DNA of 64,000 nucleotides, taken from assembly GCA_010672925.1 (NCBI GenBank), contig JAAHFP010000004.1, forward strand, positions 186,001 to 250,000. The letters are read 5' to 3'. Below, one piece after another: positions 9,982 to 17,359 of the stretch (the first letter of the stretch is position 1; every line of letters starts with the position of its first letter). The notes under the pieces are model-generated. The model did not search any database. It was not told the origin of the DNA and was given only the letters and a program-made list of their open reading frames with translations. A program made the translations under genes and the position numbers. Source of the DNA: Symploca sp. SIO1C2. Its GTDB lineage: Bacteria > Cyanobacteriota > Cyanobacteriia > Cyanobacteriales > Coleofasciculaceae.

Positions 9982-10116
9982 TATCAAGTTCGGTAGAATA
10001 CTTACACTTCGGTGTCAATAAGGCAGGAGGCAGGAGGCAGAAGGCAGGAGGTTCCGAGAAAAGAAAAAAGGTTGCAAGGTAGAAGGGAATTATAACTGTT
10101 TATCCGAACTTGATAT
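9981..10116 (-). mobile_element. MITE-like element family A, copy 2 (inverted)
   Basis: Ends ATATCAAGTTCGG and CCGAACTTGATAT. It is in opposite orientation to the copies at 7663 and 16246. The interior has AGGCAGG/AGGCAGA heptamers and the block AAAGGTTGCAAGGTAGAAGG. It starts on the last base of the preceding stop codon (TAA/ATATC), so it lies directly in the 3' end of the proline-rich protein gene. Length 136 bp. Confidence 0.8.
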
Positions 10117-10209
10117 AATGTCTAAATCCCCTTTTTCTAAATAGGGCTTGGGAGAATAGCTGTATAAGCTATACTAGACAAGGCTTTCAATCATTTTTTT
10201 TAGGCTAAA

Positions 10210-10249
10210 GTGCAAGGAAATGGTATCTTGTAGTTCAATTTCCTTGCAC
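10210..10249. other. Perfect 12-bp inverted repeat
   Basis: GTGCAAGGAAAT at 10210-10221 and ATTTCCTTGCAC at 10238-10249 form a perfect stem with a 16-base loop. No T-run follows on either side, so it is not a standard intrinsic terminator; it may be a small palindromic repeat. Confidence 0.6.
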
Positions 10250-10283
10250 CACGAGTGGAAAATTCCCTGACACCTAATACCGA

Positions 10284-10324
10284 AAACCTACCTACCACCT
10301 ACCACCTACCACCTACCACCTATT
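10284..10324 (+). repeat. Heptamer tandem repeat (CCTACCA)
   Basis: Repeats of CCTACCA in the gap before the peroxiredoxin-like gene. The reverse complement (GGTAGGT) is repeated at 33671-33703. Confidence 0.85.
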
Positions 10325-10389
10325 CCAACCCAAAAGTTACGACTTCCTGAAGCAAGCCCTAAATAGATATCCTCCTTCCCACCTACCAC

Positions 10390-11163
10390 ATGAATCATTA
10401 CGCAATACTCAATCAGACTCAGTGCCAGCGGGTAAGTGATGGAACCATCATGCCGCTGTTGAGTGGTTGTCAGTCAGCGAACCTTCAACTGCTGCTTGTC
10501 TGGCCTCAACTAGGAGATTTTGATAGTATGGAGTACGCCTGGTGGTTGCAACGGGAAGGAAAACAGTTCCTAGATCAAGGGATGGTGATACGAGCCGTTG
10601 GTATAGGCAATCGCTCTTCTGGTGAACGATTCTGCGACTACACAGGATTTCCTAAAGATTGGCTGTTTACCTCTCCCAATGCACAGCTGCACCAACAGCT
10701 TGATCTCTATCCAGGACTGTCCCTAAAAATACCAGGATTCTCCAAAACCCTAAATGCCTACCTGAACCTGCTGCTGATGTGTGCAGGTATCGGTAGTCCT
10801 GGTACTCTAGCTGAAGTATTGCGAGGTTATTTTGGTGATCGTCAGGCTCCGCAGTTGCTCGACGATGAGGAGGTTGTGCGAACTATGGCGCTTCCTCCCA
10901 TCAAAGGTTCATTATTTCAGCTAGCAGGTGGCAAAGGATTTCAGAGACCTTTTGAACTAGCAACTCTGCGACTGCGGAATATGACCGAGGTTCTAAGGAA
11001 CTGGAATACTTATGTACCAAATGCGGCTTATCTGACGCAGCGGGGAGGAACCTTCTTATTCAATTCCGAGGGAAAATTGCTTTACCAATACCGTGATCTC
11101 GGACTCCTTGGCTTTGCCAAAGATATGAGTCGTCCACTGTCGTTTTTATCGGATAGATTGTAA
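10390..11163 (+). CDS. Peroxiredoxin-like (AhpC/TSA-related) family protein
   Basis: A 257-residue soluble protein of a cyanobacterial group usually annotated as AhpC/TSA or peroxiredoxin-like. I recognise the conserved blocks CQRVSDGTIMPLL, LVWPQLGDFDSMEYAWWLQ, RAVGIGNRSSG, FCDYTGFP and AGIGSPGTLAEVLRGYFGD. Cysteines are present (for example in SGCQSANLQ and RFCDYTG), but no canonical PXXXTXXC peroxidatic motif is visible, so peroxidase activity is doubtful. It is probably a plastid-type thioredoxin-fold protein conserved in oxygenic phototrophs. It appears monocistronic, with no strong ribosome binding site. Confidence 0.75.
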   Translation: MNHYAILNQTQCQRVSDGTIMPLLSGCQSANLQLLLVWPQLGDFDSMEYAWWLQREGKQFLDQGMVIRAVGIGNRSSGERFCDYTGFPKDWLFTSPNAQLHQQLDLYPGLSLKIPGFSKTLNAYLNLLLMCAGIGSPGTLAEVLRGYFGDRQAPQLLDDEEVVRTMALPPIKGSLFQLAGGKGFQRPFELATLRLRNMTEVLRNWNTYVPNAAYLTQRGGTFLFNSEGKLLYQYRDLGLLGFAKDMSRPLSFLSDRL

Positions 11164-11217
11164 CTTAATCTAGATACAGGTAATGCCCGCGATCGCTTCT
11201 CAATAGGGAATTTTAAC

Positions 11218-11694
11218 CTAATCTGCTAATTGTAGCGCCGGTAAACTCTTATGGTCATACCACGCATTAACTTCTGTGAGCATTTGCTCAATTGGCAACT
11301 CATCTAAGCAGCGCCACGAGGATTGTGCCAATGGGTAGAGATTGGTCTGGTTTTCAGTTGGATATCTTAGCCACTTGCCATAACCCATATCGTCATCCAT
11401 CGTGAAAAATAATGCACATACGGGAAAAGGTAATTGCTGGAGATAATTTTTTTCTTGTGGAGACAGATTAAAAACTATTTCTACAGGTGTATCCTGGAGT
11501 AATCCGTCCTGAGCTTTGACTTGGACACCAAATACTCTACCCGTAGGTAAATTATCTCTTAGTATGGTTACTAACATATCAAGCCCGTAGTCTGCTCTCA
11601 TGCGCTCAATGGCTAAATTTTGGCTACGACTTAGATATACTACGGCAAGATTTTCGGCACGTTTATCAATAAAATGCTTCATATCTTGCTTCAT
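11218..11694 (-). CDS. DUF4365-like putative nuclease
   Basis: 158 residues from ATG 11694, preceded by GTGGAGG; the longer GTG frame from 11706 is less likely. The N-terminal half (RAENLAVVYLSRSQNLAIE, DYGLDMLV, FGVQVKAQDG) has the order of a PD-(D/E)XK-like core, with D in the GLDM strand and Q-x-K in VQVKA, as in DUF4365 proteins. This family occurs often in defence-linked neighbourhoods. It is divergent from the ATPase/TOPRIM-like pair at 11837-13718, with about 140 bases between, so it may belong to the same locus. Activity is inferred from the family only. Confidence 0.7.
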   Translation of the reverse strand: MKQDMKHFIDKRAENLAVVYLSRSQNLAIERMRADYGLDMLVTILRDNLPTGRVFGVQVKAQDGLLQDTPVEIVFNLSPQEKNYLQQLPFPVCALFFTMDDDMGYGKWLRYPTENQTNLYPLAQSSWRCLDELPIEQMLTEVNAWYDHKSLPALQLAD

Positions 11695-11836
11695 CACAAC
11701 CTCCACTTTGGATCACGAAGTACGGATTGGAATCTTGGACAGTTGGAAGCGCGATCGCTTAAACGCTGCCTAAGATTAACCAAGTTATACTACTCAACCT
11801 AAACCTTTCTGATGCCTGTTGCCTACCAACTCAGGT

Positions 11837-13153
11837 ATGTGTTTAGCTTGGTGGTGTAAGATCTCAGTTGAAGAAGTCCGCTTTGAGGAAAACTATATTT
11901 TGTCCGACTTAAGTCATCCTAGACTCTTATCCTTTGCCCTCGATAGTTGGACTGTCCTTGGGGGGAGAGTCAATCTCGATTTGACTGATGGCGTTGGGGT
12001 GTTAGTTGGTCGAAATGGAGTGGGAAAATCAGCTATCCTTGAAGGATTAGATGTAATCTCCTCATTCGCTACTGGTCGATTTAGAGGAATTTTGCCAAAT
12101 GATTACGAAAGCATTCCTAAGATACTGGAAATTTTAATTAGGACACCGACTAGTCGTCAACTAAAGTATAGGTATGAATTTATACCTGCTTTGGTTAATT
12201 ACGGTGATACGGATGAAGATAATTCCGACGGTGAAGATAACCCTGATGGTAGCAATTCAGAAGAAAGCATGGTGTCATGGAATGATTGCTGCCAATATGC
12301 TGACAGACAAGAGGAGCTTCTTTGGACTACTGAAGCTGGAGTAACAACTTTATATACTAAAGGCAAGGAATCGGGTACATTTGTCCTTGGTACTACTTCT
12401 TCATTTGGACGGGTACGAAATAAATTAAATAGTTCCCGAATAAGTTTGCCTGCTGAAATGGAGTGGGTTTTTGATGTCTTAAGGGGAATCCGCATTCTTG
12501 GTAAAGCTCCTGTTCGTAAAACCTCTAGACGCCATCTATCTCTTTTGGAAGTTTCACCAGGAGGTGTTTATACTCACGGCGGTTCTGGTTTTAGACTTGT
12601 AGATAGTCTAGCAAAAAAAATATTGCGCCTTATCAAAACTGGAGAACTGAACGAGCTTGAAAGGGTTTGTCAAAGGGTTGGTATTGGTAGAAAAATTACC
12701 GAAAATAAATTTGTTCTAAGTCAAACAATTAGGAATAATAATGATAAAGAAGAGGAAGAATATCTCTCTTCAGTCTTATTAGACGAAACTAATATTGGTT
12801 TACTCTCTGATGGAACGCTTCGGGTATTATCTATTCTGATAGAGGTTATGAATTCAGCTTCTACTGCTACTACAATAATTGAAGAACCTGAGCTGCAAAT
12901 ACATCCTGGCCTGTTGTCAAATTTACTAGCAGAAATAGAGACCTATACTTTTGGAGAAAATTTGATTATTTCGACTCATTCACCACAAGTAGTTTCCTGG
13001 ACTGATCCCCAAAAAATACACTTGGTTTACCGAAGCTATGGACAAACATTGGTTCGTAAACTACGGGTCGATGAGATTCAAAAGGTTATTGAATATCTTT
13101 GTGAAGAAGGTGATCTAGGGGACTGGATTTATAGTGGAGTCCTAGATGAGTAA
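11837..13153 (+). CDS. OLD/AbiLi-like AAA ATPase
   Basis: About 438 residues. The N-terminus carries the Walker A motif GRNGVGKSA after a VGVLVGRNG strand. The C-terminal part has the signature LLSDGTLRVLSIL, Walker B IIEEPELQIHP and the H-loop STHSPQVVSW, the pattern of AAA_15/AAA_21 ATPases of the OLD/RloA/AbiLi type. An acidic insertion (DTDEDNSDGEDNPDG) lies between. The start is uncertain: TTG at 11819 or ATG at 11837. It overlaps the next gene by 8 bases. Such ATPases sense or gate a partner effector, here the TOPRIM-like protein. Assignment as defence is by analogy. Confidence 0.85.
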   Translation: MCLAWWCKISVEEVRFEENYILSDLSHPRLLSFALDSWTVLGGRVNLDLTDGVGVLVGRNGVGKSAILEGLDVISSFATGRFRGILPNDYESIPKILEILIRTPTSRQLKYRYEFIPALVNYGDTDEDNSDGEDNPDGSNSEESMVSWNDCCQYADRQEELLWTTEAGVTTLYTKGKESGTFVLGTTSSFGRVRNKLNSSRISLPAEMEWVFDVLRGIRILGKAPVRKTSRRHLSLLEVSPGGVYTHGGSGFRLVDSLAKKILRLIKTGELNELERVCQRVGIGRKITENKFVLSQTIRNNNDKEEEEYLSSVLLDETNIGLLSDGTLRVLSILIEVMNSASTATTIIEEPELQIHPGLLSNLLAEIETYTFGENLIISTHSPQVVSWTDPQKIHLVYRSYGQTLVRKLRVDEIQKVIEYLCEEGDLGDWIYSGVLDE

Positions 13154-13718
13154 TTTTGTCATTGCTTTAATTGCTGAAGATGATACAGATTGTAACACAG
13201 TAAAAAAGATCGTCCATCGTGTCTTGGGACAAGAAGTTAAGATAAAAAAATGGGCGTCCAAGGGAAGTAGTACACTAAAGCGCAAGTTAACTGCCAAGCT
13301 CAAAGCAATGTCTAGAGATGGCTGTAATGCTTTTATCATTATTCATGATTTAGATCGCAATCCACGCAATAACTGTCTAAATGATGAAACCCAGCTACGA
13401 AGAGTTTTAGAGCAAGCAGCATCTACCATATCAGATCATAAACATATCTGTATTCCTATTGAAGAGTTAGAAGCTTGGTTCTGGTCTGACCCAGGTGTCG
13501 TACAATATGTTGGGAAAGGAAAAGGTAAAGCACATCCAAATCCTCACTTGATTGTGAAACCAAAAGAAAAATTAATAGAACTGTCTATTGGTGAAAATAG
13601 AAAACCTCGTTACAGCACCAATATGAATGTCGAACTTGCAGGAATTATTGATTTGGAAATTTGCTCTAAACGATGTCCTTCGTTTAAGAGTCTACTAGAT
13701 TTTCTATATTCACTATAA
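13146..13718 (+). CDS. TOPRIM-like partner protein (DUF4276/AbiLii type)
   Basis: 190 residues, translationally coupled to the ATPase (8-base overlap). Acidic positions match a TOPRIM-like layout: E11 in LIAEDDTD, the D-x-D pair in IIIHDLDRN (about 68-70), and PIEELEAWFWSDP (about 104-116), a phrase typical of DUF4276-type proteins. A Lys/Gly-rich loop (GKGKGKAH) follows. In PARIS, AbiL and OLD-related pairs the TOPRIM-type subunit is the toxic nuclease released or controlled by the ATPase. Family placement is by eye and could be DUF4276, RloB or DUF4435. Confidence 0.7.
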   Translation: MSNFVIALIAEDDTDCNTVKKIVHRVLGQEVKIKKWASKGSSTLKRKLTAKLKAMSRDGCNAFIIIHDLDRNPRNNCLNDETQLRRVLEQAASTISDHKHICIPIEELEAWFWSDPGVVQYVGKGKGKAHPNPHLIVKPKEKLIELSIGENRKPRYSTNMNVELAGIIDLEICSKRCPSFKSLLDFLYSL

Positions 13719-13780
13719 TATCAAGTTTAGATAAACAGTGATAATTCTTTTCTACTTTGCAATCTTCTTTCTGCCCTATA
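13718..13780 (+). mobile_element. Family A element, half copy
   Basis: Starts on the last base of the preceding stop codon with ATATCAAGTTTAGATAAACAG and continues with the TTCTACTTTGCAATC block found in the complement of copy 2. The other end is missing; the sequence runs instead into CCTTGTTTCTTAAAAG and ATCTAAA heptamers (about 13819-13850). It appears to be a truncated copy. Confidence 0.65.
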
Positions 13781-13869
13781 CCTTGTTTCTTAAAAGACTT
13801 GAGATTAGATTTATTTAATCTAAAATCTAAAATCTAAAATCTAAAATATCAAGCCTTGTTTCTTAAAAG

Positions 13870-15234
13870 TTAAATCCATTCCAATGTTCGAGGTCCAGAA
13901 GCGATTAAAGAACCATCTCCCCAAGCAAACTCAGCTAGCCATCTAAATGCTTTATATTGGATCTGTGGCCTCTCGATAAGCATTTCATGTTGCGGTTTTG
14001 GCTCTCCATCAACGTCAATGACATTTATGCCCTCACCCACTAGCTTATAGAGCCGATCTTGTCCTTTTTTTCCTACAACCTGTTCGCCAGTTGGCCTCAG
14101 GACTGTCAGGTGCTTACCGCTTGCTATGACTTCCCGTAAGATACCAGCTTTTTTACACATTTTTTGGCATTCGGTAATTGATTCGTTTAACCATACAATT
14201 GTGGGAGAACCAATGGTGATACCTGGATACCTTTCTCTAACTTTATTAAGAAAAGTTGTTTGTAAACTTGAAGTTGTTAACCGATTAATTCCAGGATTTT
14301 CCTTGGTTGGTAATGGTTTAGGATGATATCCGGGTTTGCTACCTGGTACGTAATCAAAATCCCGATCCAGAATATCGATAAATTTTAAGATTATCACAGC
14401 AATTTGTTCGATAACACCGAATTGATCAAATTGGAAATCGAAAGGAGTCTCGATGTCGTGCATCGGTGACATAAACAGCCAGTCATCAGCTAAGTCTGGA
14501 TATTCTTGTAACAAACGTGTCGCGATGCCTGACCCCATGGAATGTCCACCTACTCGGTAAGTAAACCCACCTTCATAACCGATAGACTGATTGTGCTTAA
14601 TCAACTGTGGACGAATAATGCTTGCAAATATTTTTTGTGCATTAATGAGTTCATCAAAATCTCTGGCAAATCCCTTAAATGGGTCTCTAAGATAACGACT
14701 GGAGAATCCTTGACCAGGATGATCCATCATGACTAATGCAAGTCCAGCTCCTCTGAACTCTCTCAAAGCATAAATAGTTTGCAAATTCTTCAATAAAGAT
14801 TCTGTTCGACCATTGCACCAATGTAAAACTCGTTTGATGGGTACATTATTAGGAGGTAAAAAAGCAGCGTACCTACAGATAATAGGTTGTTGCTTATAGT
14901 CCTGGAATGGACATTCAAACTCTCCAAACTGACCACTTTTAAAATAACTTATTAAAAAATCGATGGCTAAATCGACATTTTGCTCGATCTCCCTTTCTAC
15001 CATCGGTAGCACTTGAGGAGGCATCCCCCCAGAAGTCTCTCCTGTGGCTAATTCTTGTAACCTCTCCTGGCCAACCGAAGCCATAAATGTATTGAATCCA
15101 TCATTGCTTTGAGCTGTGAGACTCCTAGGAGCACGATTAAAGCCAAACTCCTTGACATGTTGCTCTCGCAGACAGTGATGTTCTTGGAATAAATCATTAC
15201 TGCTAACCTGGTCGCGTGAAAATAAACTTTTCAT
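13870..15234 (-). CDS. Alpha/beta hydrolase (lysophospholipase-like)
   Basis: 454 residues. A nucleophile elbow GGHSMGSG and an upstream oxyanion-type block (LVMMDHPGQGFSSR) mark the Hydrolase_4/monoglyceride-lipase branch. A likely acid and His follow in ITIGSPTIVWLNES and IASGKHLTVLRP. A long helical N-terminal extension (about 130 residues) precedes the hydrolase core, and no signal peptide is visible. It is followed upstream, 38 bases away and on the same strand, by an EamA exporter, so the two are probably co-transcribed. Substrate unknown; a lipid or small acyl ester is the general expectation. Confidence 0.85.
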   Translation of the reverse strand: MKSLFSRDQVSSNDLFQEHHCLREQHVKEFGFNRAPRSLTAQSNDGFNTFMASVGQERLQELATGETSGGMPPQVLPMVEREIEQNVDLAIDFLISYFKSGQFGEFECPFQDYKQQPIICRYAAFLPPNNVPIKRVLHWCNGRTESLLKNLQTIYALREFRGAGLALVMMDHPGQGFSSRYLRDPFKGFARDFDELINAQKIFASIIRPQLIKHNQSIGYEGGFTYRVGGHSMGSGIATRLLQEYPDLADDWLFMSPMHDIETPFDFQFDQFGVIEQIAVIILKFIDILDRDFDYVPGSKPGYHPKPLPTKENPGINRLTTSSLQTTFLNKVRERYPGITIGSPTIVWLNESITECQKMCKKAGILREVIASGKHLTVLRPTGEQVVGKKGQDRLYKLVGEGINVIDVDGEPKPQHEMLIERPQIQYKAFRWLAEFAWGDGSLIASGPRTLEWI

Positions 15235-15272
15235 TGAATTTAAGGAACTTTCGGTAGTAGTATTCTTTGAAA

Positions 15273-16232
15273 TTAATCCAACTCAGACAGATATCCATTT
15301 TTCTGTGTTACCTTTCCCAAGGAAGTGAGATATATGCCAGCAATCACGATGAACATAGCTAACCAATCGAGGAGACTAAGAGACTCTGAAAAAATAATAT
15401 ATGCCAGAAAAGCAGTAACAATCGGGTTGAGTAGTAAGACAGTTGCCACGAGTCCCGCTGAAAATACTTTCATACTGCGGATGATCAGCACCTGTGCAAG
15501 TATACCCAATGTAGCTAGGGCAAACTCCACTAGCCAATCCCTTAGAGTATCAGGAAATAGCGGCCCATCTGTACCAAGAAAGTAGAGCAGGATGGACATC
15601 AAAATCGCTGAACCCAAACTGGTATAACCGACAATTACTATAGGCTTCATTTGTGACTGAAGTCTTTTGGAAAAGATAAGGTACAATGCCCAAAATAAAG
15701 CAGAAATCAGAGCTAGAGCATCACCAATAAGTTTCTCTGGTGAGGTAGAATAATCATTCCCCACTAACAGGATAGATCCCGCAATGGTTATTAATATCCC
15801 TTGTAAAAATAATCTATCAAATGATTGATGCAAAAATAACCAACCAATTAATGTAGTAAATACTGGAGTAAAACTATGTAGAACTTCTGAGTTGGCAACA
15901 GTAGTTTTGGTGAGAGACCATGCCCAGAAAAGCTGACATGGTAAAGCGGTAGAGATTAAGCCCAGAAGCAACAGTGGGGGTCGAGAACCAAAGACTTCTC
16001 GAAGGGGCTTAGGGTTTTTCAGCTGAGACTTAAGAAAGCTTCCCAAATTCCACAACCCCAAAATCAACACCACAAGCCAGAAACGATTAAATATCGTGGT
16101 AACAGGGCTCATCGTCTCTTCGCTAATTCGTGTTAGTACTGGAGTACAGGCGGCAGCTGCTACAGCTAACAGCAACCCTATGTAAGCAATGACAACTTCT
16201 CTGTGGATGTTGAATTTTGCAAACTTTCTCAT
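15273..16232 (-). CDS. EamA/DMT-family transporter
   Basis: A 319-residue drug/metabolite-type transporter with about ten predicted membrane segments in two EamA halves (roughly 15-150 and 165-300); an example segment is LLLAVAAAACTPVLTR. Members export small metabolites or amino acids. It is the first gene of a likely two-gene unit with the alpha/beta hydrolase. A family A element sits just upstream of its start (16246-16373), inside the presumed promoter region shared with the divergent methyltransferase. Confidence 0.92.
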   Translation of the reverse strand: MRKFAKFNIHREVVIAYIGLLLAVAAAACTPVLTRISEETMSPVTTIFNRFWLVVLILGLWNLGSFLKSQLKNPKPLREVFGSRPPLLLLGLISTALPCQLFWAWSLTKTTVANSEVLHSFTPVFTTLIGWLFLHQSFDRLFLQGILITIAGSILLVGNDYSTSPEKLIGDALALISALFWALYLIFSKRLQSQMKPIVIVGYTSLGSAILMSILLYFLGTDGPLFPDTLRDWLVEFALATLGILAQVLIIRSMKVFSAGLVATVLLLNPIVTAFLAYIIFSESLSLLDWLAMFIVIAGIYLTSLGKVTQKNGYLSELD

Positions 16233-16245
16233 CGCTTTGGAGGTG

Positions 16246-16373
16246 ATATCATGTCCGGCTAAACACTTATCATATCCTTCTACCTTGCAACTTTCTTCCT
16301 TCCCTTCTGCCCTCTGCCTTCTGCCCTCTGCCTTATTTTCACCAAAGTGTAAGTAATCAACCGGACATGATAT
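16246..16373 (+). mobile_element. MITE-like element family A, copy 3
   Basis: 128 bp with ends ATATCATGTCCGG and CCGGACATGATAT. It contains CTACCTTGCAACTTTCTTCC, CTTCTGCCCTCTGC heptamers and the ACCAAAGTGTAAGTAATCAA block. It has the same length as the copy inside the glycosyltransferase gene (43216-43343). It lies between divergent genes. Confidence 0.85.
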
Positions 16374-16510
16374 GAAGATAGATACAGCACTACAAGTTGA
16401 GGTTAGGACATTCCTAAACCCTCCAAATCCAGTTATAACTTACTGTTACCAGATGAGCTGTTGCTTAGCCCTTAGCGCTATAGCTTCGATATTTGCTGTA
16501 TACTACTGCT

Positions 16511-17308
16511 ATGAGCAAAAGCAGAAACAAAACTACATATACTGCCACTAGTATTGTTAACTATTACGCAGGGCTCAATTGGCTACAACCCGCTGAAATT
16601 GCTATCCTAGAACGACTTCGACCACAGCTAGGGACGATGAAAATGCTAGATATGGGGGTAGGCGGTGGTCGCACTACTCTGTATTTTTCTCCCCTAGTCA
16701 AACAGTATGTTGGTATTGACTACTCACCTAAAATGATTGCTGCATGTCAGCGACGATTTAAAGATTCTGAGTATCCCATAAGCTTGGAAGTTGGCGATGT
16801 CAGGGATATGAGTCAGTTTGATGATGACTCATTTGACTTTATTTTATTTAGCTATAACGGCATTGACTATGTTTCCCATGAAGACCGGCTCAAGATCTTG
16901 GCAGAAGTTAAACGGGTAGGAAAACCGGGCTGTTATTTCTTCTTTTCTAGTCATAATCTTCAGGCTTTAGACAAAGGACTAACCTGGAAAAGACAACTTA
17001 GCATCAATCCCTTTAAAATATACACGAATTTAATGGCTCTTGGTTTGTTTTGGTTGTTCAATCTCTCACTAAATCGACAAATGGTAGCAGATTCTGACCA
17101 TCTCATTGTTCGCGATGACTCTCATCTGTTTCGTCTGGATACGTACTATATTCGGGCAGCGCAGCAGTTGGAACAGCTGTCTCCAGATTTTAGCGACTTT
17201 GAGATTTATCCGTGGAAAAGTCAAGAAAGGGTTTTAGATATGGATGCTCCTATTCTGGAAACAGAGCAATGGCTTTATTACCTATGTCAAGTCAAATCTG
17301 CTAGTTAA
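16511..17308 (+). CDS. Class I SAM-dependent methyltransferase
   Basis: 265 residues from ATG 16511; the TTG-initiated longer frame (16493) is less likely. Motif I is MLDMGVGGGRTTL, followed by the acidic loop YVGIDYSPKMI, then GDVRDMSQFDDDSFDFILF. This is the standard Rossmann SAM-binding order. The C-terminal half probably sets substrate specificity and is not diagnostic. It is divergent from the exporter/hydrolase pair and convergent with the pseudokinase gene, with a 51-base gap. Substrate unknown. Confidence 0.9.
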   Translation: MSKSRNKTTYTATSIVNYYAGLNWLQPAEIAILERLRPQLGTMKMLDMGVGGGRTTLYFSPLVKQYVGIDYSPKMIAACQRRFKDSEYPISLEVGDVRDMSQFDDDSFDFILFSYNGIDYVSHEDRLKILAEVKRVGKPGCYFFFSSHNLQALDKGLTWKRQLSINPFKIYTNLMALGLFWLFNLSLNRQMVADSDHLIVRDDSHLFRLDTYYIRAAQQLEQLSPDFSDFEIYPWKSQERVLDMDAPILETEQWLYYLCQVKSAS

Positions 17309-17359
17309 TGTTTGGTTCTAAGGTGGAACTAACAACAGTGGAATCATTTATCTTCTGGA

